Shown: piece after piece, positions 5,526 to 11,838 of the stretch
Layout of the letters: every line of letters begins with the position of its first letter
How positions within the stretch are numbered: position 1 is the first letter of the stretch
Assembly: GCA_947373775.1 (NCBI GenBank)
Contig: CANBZE010000033.1
Location: 1 to 11,838, forward strand
Length of the DNA: 11,838 bases
Source: Alphaproteobacteria bacterium
GTDB taxonomy: Bacteria > Pseudomonadota > Alphaproteobacteria > Micropepsales > Micropepsaceae
Direction of reading: 5' to 3'
Program-made: the position numbers and the translations under genes
The notes under the pieces: model-generated
What the model saw: only the letters and a program-made list of their open reading frames with translations
Databases searched by the model: none
What the model was told of the DNA's origin: nothing

Positions 5526-7889
5526 ATGATGAAAAAACTCGCCGCCGCGTTGTTCGTTCTGCTCGCCGTTGGCGCGCTGGGATATGTCCATGCCCCCCGG
5601 GCACAGGAAGTCTTCGCGGCGGCAAAGGATGACTTCGAGAAGAATTGCGCCGTCTGCCATGGCTCCGGCGGCGGCGGCGGCGATCGCGCCCCGGCACTGG
5701 CCGACAATCCCGATCTGCGCCGCCTGGATGCGGGCGGTATCGCCGCCATTATCCGGCGCGGCATCTCCGGCGGCATGCCGTCCTTTGCCAGCCTGCCGCC
5801 GGAACAGGTGATGCGCATCGCCACCTGGCTCAAGTCCATGAATGATTCCGCACTGGGCAACGCGCCGCCGCAGCAGGTGGCGGCGGGCGAGGCCTTCTTC
5901 TTCGGCGAAGGCGGCTGCAGCGGCTGTCACATGGTCAAGGGCCGCGGCGGCAGCAATGGCCCCGACCTGTCGGGGATCGGTGCGCGTTCCACCATCAAGG
6001 AAATCAATGCCTGGTTGGACAATCCGACCGGCCAGATGGGCAAGAAGACGCTTGGCGTCTGTCCTTTCTGGGCCTTCTGTCCGGATTTTTCCTGGGCCGT
6101 CGCAGATGTCGCGTTGAAGGATGGCGGCACCTTGCGCGGTTTCCTGCGAGGCCAGACCGAGCATGAAGCCCAGATCCAGACATTGGACGGCAAGCTGCAT
6201 CTGCTGGACGCGTCGAAGTACAATTCGGTGACGCGCGAGAAGCAGTCCATTATGCCGGTGCTGCATGCCACGGCGGACCAGCGCCGCGATTTGCTGGCCT
6301 ATTTCTCAAGCCTTGCTGGTGTGGAAGAAGGGCCGCTGGCCACGGCAGCTGCGCCGGTGACGCAAGCCGATATCGACCAGATCATGAAGCCGCGGCGCGG
6401 CGACTGGACCAGCTACAATGGCGGCTTTGACGGCAACCGTTTCTCATCGCTGGACCAGATCACCACCGCCAATGTGAAACAACTGCAGCCGCAGTTCCTC
6501 TTTGCGCCGGGAGGTTCGGGGCTGGAAGGTACGCCCATCGTGGTCGGTGACATGATGGTTGTTACGGGTGGAACGCGTGTCTGCGCGCTCAACGCCCGGA
6601 CCGGTGCGCCCATCTGGTGCGTGCCGCGCAACAGCGGCATCGCCTCAGCGCCCAAGAGCGCAGCCCCGCCGGTCGGGCCCAATCGCGGCGTGGCGGTGCT
6701 GGGTGATCGCGTTTTCTATATTTCCGACGACGCCTATCTGGTCTGCCTCAACCGCCTGACCGGCGCTGTGATGTGGAGCGTGTGGCTGCCCGAGAAGGGC
6801 GCCAAGGGCAAATTCTACAGCTCCATGGCGCCGATGGTGGTGAACGATATGATCGTCGCTGGCATCGCCGGCGGTGATTCCCCCATGCGCGGCTTCCTGG
6901 CGGCGTACCGCCCCGACAGCGGCAAGCTGGCCTGGCGTTTTTATACCATCCCGAAACCCGGCGAGATGCCGCTGGCCAAGACCTGGGTCGGCCGTGCGCT
7001 GGAAACCGGTGGCGGCGCCACCTGGCACACCGGCTCGTACGATGCCGAAACCGGCACGCTGTATTGGGCGGTGGGCAATCCCTATCCCGATACCGATCCG
7101 GATGAGCGCGGTGGGCGCAACCTCTACACCAATTCGGTAATCGCGCTGGATGCGAAGACCGGCAAGTTCAAATGGCACTTCCAGTTTACGCCCTATGACA
7201 CCCATGACTGGGATGCGACCCAGTCCATGGTGCTGGTGGATGCGATGTGGAAGGGCAAGCCGCGCAAGCTGCTGCTGTCGGCCCAGCGCAGCGGCATCTT
7301 CTATGTGATCGACCGCACCAATGGCGCGTTCCTTTTGGCCAAGCCCTTCGTCAAGAAGATGACCTGGGCCAAGGGCTTCGAAAAAGACGGCACGCCGATC
7401 CTGACCGAAGGCAACACGCCGACGGTGGATGGCACCGTGACCTGCCCGGGTGTGCGCGGCGCCACCAACTGGTACGCGCCGTCCTACGATCCGCAGACCC
7501 GGCTGTTCTATGTGATGGCGGCCGAAGACTGCGGCATCTATCGCAAGAGCGGCAAGATCTTCGGGCCCAATCCCGATCCGTCGAATGTCGGCACCCGGCT
7601 GGTGCGGGCGTTGAATATCGAGACCGGCGACATGGTGTGGGAAAAGCTGCTGACCGGGCCGCAGGAGACCAACTATACCGGCGTGCTGACCACAGCCGGC
7701 GGTGTCCTGTTCCATGGCGAGACCGGTGGGGATTTCGCGGCGGTGGATGCCAAAACCGGCAAGACCCTGTGGAGCTTCCGCGCCAATGACAGCTGGCGGG
7801 CCTCGCCCATGACCTACATGCTGGACGGCAAGCAGTATGTCGCGGCGATGGATTCCACCAACCTGATCAGCTTCGCGCTGCCGGATTAG
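5526..7889 (+). CDS. Diheme quinohemoprotein: two N-terminal cytochrome c domains plus PQQ alcohol-dehydrogenase-type propeller
   Basis: The 787-residue exported protein should oxidise an alcohol or aldehyde in the periplasm with PQQ. A Sec signal peptide spans about residues 1-26. Cytochrome domain 1 has CAVCH at 41-45 and Met84 as likely ligand. Cytochrome domain 2 has CSGCH at 131-135 and probable Met243 (SIMPVL), separated by a long insert that includes a C-x5-C pair (Cys179/Cys185). The propeller runs from about 285 to the end. It retains Trp500 (GGGATW), Asn518 (GNP metal ligand position), Asp561 as probable catalytic base, Arg588 (AQRSG) and the CPGVRGATNW segment (640-649). Asp563 lies two residues after the catalytic Asp, as in lanthanide-type enzymes. 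The usual metal-binding Glu of GGExGVRG is Asp451 (GGDSPMRG). No adjacent Cys-Cys pair is present. Classical quinohemoprotein alcohol dehydrogenases carry one C-terminal heme instead. Tandem ATGs at 5526 and 5529 leave the exact start open by one codon. Confidence 0.88.
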   Translation: MMKKLAAALFVLLAVGALGYVHAPRAQEVFAAAKDDFEKNCAVCHGSGGGGGDRAPALADNPDLRRLDAGGIAAIIRRGISGGMPSFASLPPEQVMRIATWLKSMNDSALGNAPPQQVAAGEAFFFGEGGCSGCHMVKGRGGSNGPDLSGIGARSTIKEINAWLDNPTGQMGKKTLGVCPFWAFCPDFSWAVADVALKDGGTLRGFLRGQTEHEAQIQTLDGKLHLLDASKYNSVTREKQSIMPVLHATADQRRDLLAYFSSLAGVEEGPLATAAAPVTQADIDQIMKPRRGDWTSYNGGFDGNRFSSLDQITTANVKQLQPQFLFAPGGSGLEGTPIVVGDMMVVTGGTRVCALNARTGAPIWCVPRNSGIASAPKSAAPPVGPNRGVAVLGDRVFYISDDAYLVCLNRLTGAVMWSVWLPEKGAKGKFYSSMAPMVVNDMIVAGIAGGDSPMRGFLAAYRPDSGKLAWRFYTIPKPGEMPLAKTWVGRALETGGGATWHTGSYDAETGTLYWAVGNPYPDTDPDERGGRNLYTNSVIALDAKTGKFKWHFQFTPYDTHDWDATQSMVLVDAMWKGKPRKLLLSAQRSGIFYVIDRTNGAFLLAKPFVKKMTWAKGFEKDGTPILTEGNTPTVDGTVTCPGVRGATNWYAPSYDPQTRLFYVMAAEDCGIYRKSGKIFGPNPDPSNVGTRLVRALNIETGDMVWEKLLTGPQETNYTGVLTTAGGVLFHGETGGDFAAVDAKTGKTLWSFRANDSWRASPMTYMLDGKQYVAAMDSTNLISFALPD

Positions 7890-7951
7890 CCCAGCATCTT
7901 TTCCAATGTGGGCAGCGCGTCGGCCTGGCGGGCCGTGGCTCGCCCGTCTGC
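7886..7951 (-). pseudogene. Possible 3' tail of a lost convergent minus-strand gene
   Basis: Read on the minus strand, 22 codons end in TAA at 7888-7886 and give a helix-like tail, ARQADALPTLEKMLG. A stop lies immediately upstream (7954-7952) and no start codon precedes the tail. The stop overlaps the TAG of the PQQ dehydrogenase on the other strand, a layout typical of convergent genes. The protein family is not recognised, and a chance open stretch in GC-rich DNA is a real alternative. Confidence 0.2.
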
Positions 7952-7966
7952 TCACAAGACAAGCCC

Positions 7967-7995
7967 TTGAAATGAAGCGGGATTGGTCCAAAAAT
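7967..7995 (+). promoter_or_regulatory. Candidate sigma70-type promoter for the iron operon
   Basis: TTGAAA at 7967-7972 matches the -35 consensus at 5 of 6 bases, and AAAAAT at 7990-7995 matches -10 at 4 of 6, with a 17-bp spacer. Transcription would start near 8002, just before the palindrome at 8014, so a bound repressor could block it. The -10 is poor, and the prediction rests on position and spacing only. Confidence 0.3.
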
Positions 7996-8013
7996 CACAC
8001 TTCCTGAGATTGA

Positions 8014-8034
8014 ATTTGCAAGTCACTTGCAAAT
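8014..8034. promoter_or_regulatory. Perfect 21-bp palindrome, probable Fur/Mur-type iron operator
   Basis: Two exact 10-base arms, ATTTGCAAGT and its reverse complement, flank a central C. It lies 45 bp upstream of the hemP start and ahead of a receptor/piuC pair. The GCAA...TTGC core resembles published alphaproteobacterial Fur/Mur sites rather than the enterobacterial GATAATGAT-type box. Iron-dependent repression of the downstream unit is inferred from this and the gene content. A partly matching half-site (GCAAGT) recurs at 8063-8068, next to the hemP ribosome binding site. Confidence 0.65.
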
Positions 8035-8079
8035 AGGAAGGCGCTGTGTTTGATAGCGTCTCGCAAGTGAGGGAACTGC

Positions 8080-8241
8080 ATGCCGGGGAAACCCGTCAAA
8101 CGGCCGATTTTGGCCCCCCAGCCCAAGCGGATCGCGGTCAGCGATCTGATGGCCGGCGGGCGCGAAGCGGTCCTGCTGCATGACGGGGATGAATACCGTC
8201 TGCGCCTCACGAGCAACGGCAAGCTGATCCTCACCAAGTGA
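8080..8241 (+). CDS. hemP: HemP/HmuP family small protein (hemin uptake-associated)
   Basis: The 53-residue protein ends in the family signature: VSDLMAGGREAVLLHDGDEY (residues 20-39), then a basic RLRLTSNGKLILTK tail that matches HemP closely to its last residue. The first 18 residues are basic and proline-rich, with no signal peptide, so the protein is cytoplasmic. HemP/HmuP proteins are encoded beside heme or iron uptake genes. In Bradyrhizobium and Burkholderia they act as activators of outer-membrane heme receptor genes. The start is supported by GAGGGA at 8069-8074, 5 bases upstream. It is the first gene after the palindrome at 8014-8034 and lies 109 bp before the TonB-dependent receptor, so it may help switch on that receptor. 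Its neighbour looks like a siderophore receptor rather than a heme receptor. Its small size makes it easy to miss. Confidence 0.85.
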   Translation: MPGKPVKRPILAPQPKRIAVSDLMAGGREAVLLHDGDEYRLRLTSNGKLILTK

Positions 8242-8336
8242 GCCAGTGCGCCGTGTCCGCGTACCAAGCCAGCCCCTCCGCACATTTGCGAACCACAGGA
8301 AGCCAGCCAGGTCGAAACAAACCAATGCTGATCTTC

Positions 8337-8342
8337 AAGGGG
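8337..8342 (+). promoter_or_regulatory. Ribosome binding site fixing the receptor start at 8351
   Basis: AAGGGG lies 8 bases before ATG 8351. The frame is open back to 8246, but that extension would place an arginine-rich segment before the signal peptide and has no comparable binding site. This favours 8351. Confidence 0.6.
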
Positions 8343-8350
8343 TTCTTACA

Positions 8351-10795
8351 ATGTCTCATCGCAAGTCTCTGGCGCTGTCTGGCGCTTCCATCACCGTGCT
8401 GGCAACGCTGATGCTCGCCGCGCCTGCCGCCGCGCAGCCTGTGCAGTTGGGCCCGGTCTCGGTCAACGACAATGCCGACAAGAATGGCCTGAACCATGCG
8501 CCGCCGCTGGCCCCGATGCCGTCGGCCAGCATCCAGGACACGCCCCAGGCGGTGAACGTCATCGATTCGGCCACCATGAAGCAGCAGGCCGTCACCACTC
8601 TTGGAGATGCGCTGCGCAACGTGCCGGGCATCACCATCGCCATCGGCGAAGGCGGCACTCTGGCCGGCGACCAGTTCCGCATCCGCGGCTTCGATGCCAA
8701 GGACGATATCTATCTCGATGGCTTGCGCGATTTCGGCGCCTATGCCCGCGACAGTTTCAACTATGAAGAAGTCCAGGTGCTTAAGGGCCCGTCCGGCCTG
8801 ATGTTCGGCCGTGGCACCACCGGCGGCGCCATCAACACCATCTCCAAGACCCCGTTTCTCAAGGACCGCTATAATGTCGCGATCGAAGGCGGCAATGGCG
8901 GCCATGTCCGCGGTACCGCCGACCTGAACTATGCCTTCTCCGACACCGCCGCGCTGCGCGTCAATCTGATGTATACCGACACCGGCGTTGTGGACCGCGA
9001 TTTCTCGCACAGCACCCGCTGGGGCATCGCGCCCACCATCAGCTTTGGCCTGGGCACCGACACCCAATGGTCGCTGGGCTACATGCACCAACACACTGAC
9101 GCCCATCCCGACTATGGCTTGGCCGTAGCGCAACGGCCCGGTCAGTTGATCGCCGAGCCGGTCAGCGAATATGGCGTGCCGCGCAACACCAACACCCAGT
9201 TCGCCAGCGACTTGGACCGCAACGACGCCGATATCGTCACCATGAAATGGGCGCACCAGGCGGCGCCGTGGCTGACCTTGACCAACGACACCCGCGCCGC
9301 GGCCTATTCGCGCTATTTCCAGTACACGACGGTGGATACCTGCGAGTTCACCATTCCGCCGAACACCCAGACATCCGCCAACGCGACCTCGACCAACTAT
9401 TGCTCGGCGGTGGTCTTCGGCCAGGCGACGCCGACTTCGGCGGCCGGCACGGCCGATCCGCGCGCGGCGCTGGGCCAGATCGGCGGCGGCGGTCCGTACC
9501 AGCAGAACAGCTGGGGCGCGCAGGATGTGTTCACCGCCAAGGCCGATAACATGTTCGGCAGCTTCCGCAATATTGCCATCGCAGGGCTGGACGCGTCCTA
9601 CCAGAATGCCGACCGCACGATTTACGCCTACACCCTTCCGACCGCGGCGCAATTTACCTATACGCTGGGCAACCATACGCCGAACCGCCGCAATATCGGC
9701 GTCTCGCTGTACAATCCCACGCATATCTCGCCGCCCGGCTATAGCGTGATCCTGCCCACCGCGGCCAATGTCGCCGGCGGCCTCACCAACGACACGGCGA
9801 CCAGCGTGGTGACGTCCAGCGGCCATTCCACGGACCTGGCCTTCTTCGCCACCGACCGCTTCTATGTCACCCCGGAAATTTCGGTGATCGGCGGCGTGCG
9901 CATGGATCGTTACACGCCTACCTTCGCCTCCACCGCAGTTGGCACGGTGTCGACGGGGCCGCAGACCACCATCGCCCGTTCACCCCAGACCCTGGTCAAT
10001 CCGCGCGGCGCCCTGGTGTGGGAGCAGTCCGAGGACCAGACCTATTACGTCTCCTATGGCAAGTCGTCGGTGCCGCAGGGCACCTCGATCGTGGGTTCGC
10101 CCACGCCGATCACCACCGCCAACCAGGCGCTGGACCCGGAGCTGAGCGAGACCCTGGAAATCGGCGCCAAGAAGAGCTTCTTCGACGGTGCGCTGGGCCT
10201 GTCCGGTTCGGTGTTCAAGGTGCTCAAGAGCAATTCGGTGATCACCGATCCGGTCAGCGGCATCTCCACCGCCCAGTCGGGCGAGAAGGACCGGGTGCAG
10301 GGGCTTGAGTTCTCCGCCACCGGCCAGATCACCGAGCAGTGGAACGTGCTGGTTGCCTACACCTTCCTGGACTCCAAGGTGACCAGCGACAATTTCTGCA
10401 ACACCACCACCCTGGTTTGCGCGCCTAACCCCTACACCATCGGCACTCAGGTGATCTTCGTGCCGAAGAACGCCTTCTCACTGTGGTCGTCCTACAAGCT
10501 GGATGATTTTGTGCCGGGCTTAGGGGTAGGCGGCGGCGCGGTCTACCAGTCCAGGCTGTTCGCCCGTAACACCACCGCCGGCACCGCGCCGGTGGCCACG
10601 GGTCTCAGCCGCATCGCCGTCATTCCGCGCACTCTGGAATTCGATGCCGTGGCGACCTACGATATCCGGCAGTTCCACTTCCAGTTCAATGTCAATAATA
10701 TCTCCAACGAACTGAACTACACGCAGTCGTTCGGCAATCGCGGTACGCCGTCGGCGGGTCGCACCTTCACCGTCTCGGCAGGAGTCAACCTCTAG
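8351..10795 (+). CDS. TonB-dependent siderophore receptor, catecholate (Fiu/PiuA) type
   Basis: The 814-residue protein should be an outer-membrane beta-barrel that takes up ferric siderophores with energy from TonB-ExbB-ExbD. Residues 1-28 are a Sec signal peptide ending at AAAQP. A TonB-box-like segment (GPVSVND) is near residue 34. The plug domain runs from about 58 to 180, with [63 protein letters not shown] and ISKTP, all typical of siderophore receptors. There is no STN signalling domain. The rest is the 22-strand barrel. Extracellular loops carry two Cys pairs (331/351 and 683/690), likely loop disulfides. The C-terminus ends VSAGVNL with a terminal Leu instead of the common aromatic residue. 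The piuC-like gene follows 2 bases after the stop, as in fiu-ybiX and piuA-piuC pairs, which supports a catecholate ligand. The exact siderophore is unknown. Confidence 0.88.
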   Translation: MSHRKSLALSGASITVLATLMLAAPAAAQPVQLGPVSVNDNADKNGLNHAPPLAPMPSASIQDTPQAVNVIDSATMKQQAVTTLGDALRNVPGITIAIGEGGTLAGDQFRIRGFDAKDDIYLDGLRDFGAYARDSFNYEEVQVLKGPSGLMFGRGTTGGAINTISKTPFLKDRYNVAIEGGNGGHVRGTADLNYAFSDTAALRVNLMYTDTGVVDRDFSHSTRWGIAPTISFGLGTDTQWSLGYMHQHTDAHPDYGLAVAQRPGQLIAEPVSEYGVPRNTNTQFASDLDRNDADIVTMKWAHQAAPWLTLTNDTRAAAYSRYFQYTTVDTCEFTIPPNTQTSANATSTNYCSAVVFGQATPTSAAGTADPRAALGQIGGGGPYQQNSWGAQDVFTAKADNMFGSFRNIAIAGLDASYQNADRTIYAYTLPTAAQFTYTLGNHTPNRRNIGVSLYNPTHISPPGYSVILPTAANVAGGLTNDTATSVVTSSGHSTDLAFFATDRFYVTPEISVIGGVRMDRYTPTFASTAVGTVSTGPQTTIARSPQTLVNPRGALVWEQSEDQTYYVSYGKSSVPQGTSIVGSPTPITTANQALDPELSETLEIGAKKSFFDGALGLSGSVFKVLKSNSVITDPVSGISTAQSGEKDRVQGLEFSATGQITEQWNVLVAYTFLDSKVTSDNFCNTTTLVCAPNPYTIGTQVIFVPKNAFSLWSSYKLDDFVPGLGVGGGAVYQSRLFARNTTAGTAPVATGLSRIAVIPRTLEFDAVATYDIRQFHFQFNVNNISNELNYTQSFGNRGTPSAGRTFTVSAGVNL

Positions 10796-10797
10796 GC

Positions 10798-11493
10798 ATG
10801 CTGGTCCAGATACGCCGTCTGTTGTCCGCCGAGCAGGTCGCGCATATGCGCGGCGTGCTGGCGGGCGCGGACTGGGTGGACGGCAAGGCCACGGCGGGCG
10901 CGCAATCGGCGGGCACCAAGCACAATCTGCAGGTGCCCGAAGATTCGCCCGCTGCCCGCGCCCTGGGGGACATGATTCTCAGCGCGCTGGGCCAGAGCGA
11001 ACGCTTCATGTCGGCGGCCTTGGCGCTGCGCGTCTTTCCGCCCTTGTTCAACCGCTATGACCCCGGCATGAATTTCGGCTCCCACATCGACAATTCCGTC
11101 CGCTTCGTGAAGCCGTCGCTGGGCACCGGCGCCCCCATCCGGGTACGCACCGACATGTCGGCGACGCTCTTCCTCACCGATCCGGCCGACTATGATGGCG
11201 GTGAGCTGGTGGTGGAGGACACGTTCGGCAACCACTCGGTCAAGCTGGCGGCGGGCGACCTTGTTCTTTATTCCGCGACCAGCCGCCATCACGTCACGCC
11301 GGTGACGCGGGGCAGCCGCTGGTCTTCCTTTTTCTGGATCCAGAGTATGGTGCGCGATGAAGCCGCCCGCACCATGCTGTTCGAACTAGACACGTCCATC
11401 CAGGGTCTGCGCAAGCAGATCGGGGACACGCAGCAGGTCGTCGCTTTGACCGGGCTTTACCACAACCTTGTCCGCCGCTGGGCGGATACATGA
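10798..11493 (+). CDS. piuC: PKHD-type Fe(II)/2-oxoglutarate hydroxylase, PiuC/YbiX family
   Basis: The 231-residue protein (family about 225) is a cytoplasmic Fe(II)- and 2-oxoglutarate-dependent hydroxylase of the P4Hc type. Iron ligands are visible: His96 and Asp98 in SHIDNSV, and His164 or His165 in [11 protein letters not shown]. Arg174 in [13 protein letters not shown] is the probable 2-oxoglutarate anchor. [17 protein letters not shown] (near 125-141) and the [10 protein letters not shown] segment are close to family consensus. It begins 2 bases after the receptor stop; AGGAG at 10780-10784 lies 13 bases upstream, so reinitiation after the receptor is likely. Family members sit beside catecholate siderophore receptors and are iron-repressed, but the substrate has not been established as far as I know. 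The last codon's stop overlaps the ribosome binding site of the following PepSY gene. Confidence 0.9.
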   Translation: MLVQIRRLLSAEQVAHMRGVLAGADWVDGKATAGAQSAGTKHNLQVPEDSPAARALGDMILSALGQSERFMSAALALRVFPPLFNRYDPGMNFGSHIDNSVRFVKPSLGTGAPIRVRTDMSATLFLTDPADYDGGELVVEDTFGNHSVKLAAGDLVLYSATSRHHVTPVTRGSRWSSFFWIQSMVRDEAARTMLFELDTSIQGLRKQIGDTQQVVALTGLYHNLVRRWADT

Positions 11494-11500
11494 GGACGCC

Positions 11501-11838
11501 ATGACGTTCGCGAAATTCCGCCACACGCTTTTCACCGTGCATATGTGGATCGGGCTTATCCTGGGCGTGTTGCTGGCGGCGCTGGGCCTGTCGGGCAGCC
11601 TGATCGTCTATGACCAGGAAATCGCGGACTTCCTCAATCCGCCGCCGGTTGCAGCCACCGCCGGCATGCCGCTGCCTTTGACCATGATTCAGGGCACCGC
11701 GCGTCATGTCGCCGAAGACAAGGGCCTGGATGGCGGGCAGATGCAGATCCTGCTGCCGGAAAAGCCGCGCGGTCCGGTGGTGGTGCGCATCGGCGGGATT
11801 TCGCCGATGGGCGCGATGCCCGGCGCGAACCGCGAAGG
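11501..11838 (+). CDS. PepSY-associated transmembrane protein, 5' part
   Basis: The gene runs off the right edge; 112 complete codons are visible. The N-terminus MTFAKFRHTLFTVHMWIGL is followed by a long hydrophobic helix to about residue 36, then LIVYDQEIADFLNP. This is the usual opening of PepSY-domain inner-membrane proteins, in which a helix with an H-x-W-x-G motif precedes a periplasmic PepSY domain. The segment from about residue 52 (PLPLTMIQGTARHVAEDKG) looks like the first PepSY repeat. GAGGA at 11492-11496 lies 4 bases before the ATG, and the start is 7 bp after the piuC stop, so it belongs to the same unit. Proteins of this type next to siderophore receptors are proposed to act as iron reductases or in siderophore handling; that role is inferred from context. 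Confidence 0.8.
   Translation, partial: MTFAKFRHTLFTVHMWIGLILGVLLAALGLSGSLIVYDQEIADFLNPPPVAATAGMPLPLTMIQGTARHVAEDKGLDGGQMQILLPEKPRGPVVVRIGGISPMGAMPGANRE

Noticed and set aside
5667..5681. Five GGC repeats as a slippage-based phase switch
   Set aside because: The repeat is a codon-length tract coding for glycines after the first heme motif. Unit changes would keep the frame, and GGC runs are common in such GC-rich coding DNA.
7921..7935. Small inverted repeat (CGGCC/GGCCG) as terminator of the PQQ gene
   Set aside because: The stem is only 5 bp and no T-run follows, so it is not credible as an intrinsic terminator.
6645..7991. 448-codon open frame on the minus strand
   Set aside because: It is antisense to the PQQ propeller, has a His/Gly/Ala/Arg-heavy composition and no domain is visible.
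8246..8350. Longer start for the TonB-dependent receptor
   Set aside because: The extra residues are basic and would precede the signal peptide; ATG 8351 has AAGGGG at good spacing.
8231..9826. 531-codon open frame on the minus strand
   Set aside because: It is antisense to the TonB-dependent receptor plug and early barrel, whose conserved motifs are unmistakable, and its own translation is low-complexity.
1..11838. tRNA, rRNA, CRISPR arrays, insertion sequences, integrases or attachment sites
   Set aside because: Reading both strands I found no transposase or integrase motifs, no regularly spaced repeats and no terminal inverted repeats, and I recognised no tRNA or rRNA sequence.

Overview
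The window is GC-rich (roughly 60-65% G+C by eye) and tightly packed. Every convincing gene is on the + strand. The gene families point to a Gram-negative aerobe, most likely an alphaproteobacterium: HemP, a Fiu-type TonB-dependent receptor, a PiuC hydroxylase, a PepSY membrane protein, periplasmic quinohemoproteins and a GCAA/TTGC operator of alphaproteobacterial Fur/Mur style. The taxonomic call is inference from gene content and base composition; there is no rRNA or other marker gene here.

Region 1 (1-3763) is an operon-like trio with overlapping stop and start codons. It holds the C-terminal part of a sodium:solute symporter, a short ceramidase-fold metallo-amidohydrolase with no signal peptide, and a class III PLP enzyme of the glutamate-1-semialdehyde aminomutase type. 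The simplest reading is import of a substrate, hydrolysis of an amide bond and conversion of the released amine, but the substrate is unknown.

Region 2 (3806-7889) encodes two exported PQQ enzymes, each carrying its own c-type heme at the N-terminus. One is a cytochrome c-sorbosone/aldose dehydrogenase fusion. The other is a large diheme PQQ alcohol-dehydrogenase-type protein whose active site has the Asp-x-Asp pattern associated with lanthanide-dependent enzymes. Between them lies a 34-codon ORF that is a bare twin-arginine signal peptide. Its strong ribosome binding site sits inside a hairpin. It is either a gene remnant or a translated leader.

Region 3 (7890-8079) is a non-coding control region with a perfect 21-bp palindrome, probably a Fur/Mur-type operator, and a possible promoter. 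It also holds what may be the 3' tail of a lost minus-strand gene.

Region 4 (8080-11838) is an iron-acquisition unit: hemP (53 codons), a TonB-dependent catecholate-type siderophore receptor, a PiuC-like Fe(II)/2-oxoglutarate hydroxylase and the start of a PepSY-domain inner-membrane protein that runs off the window. Spacing suggests one iron-repressed transcription unit.
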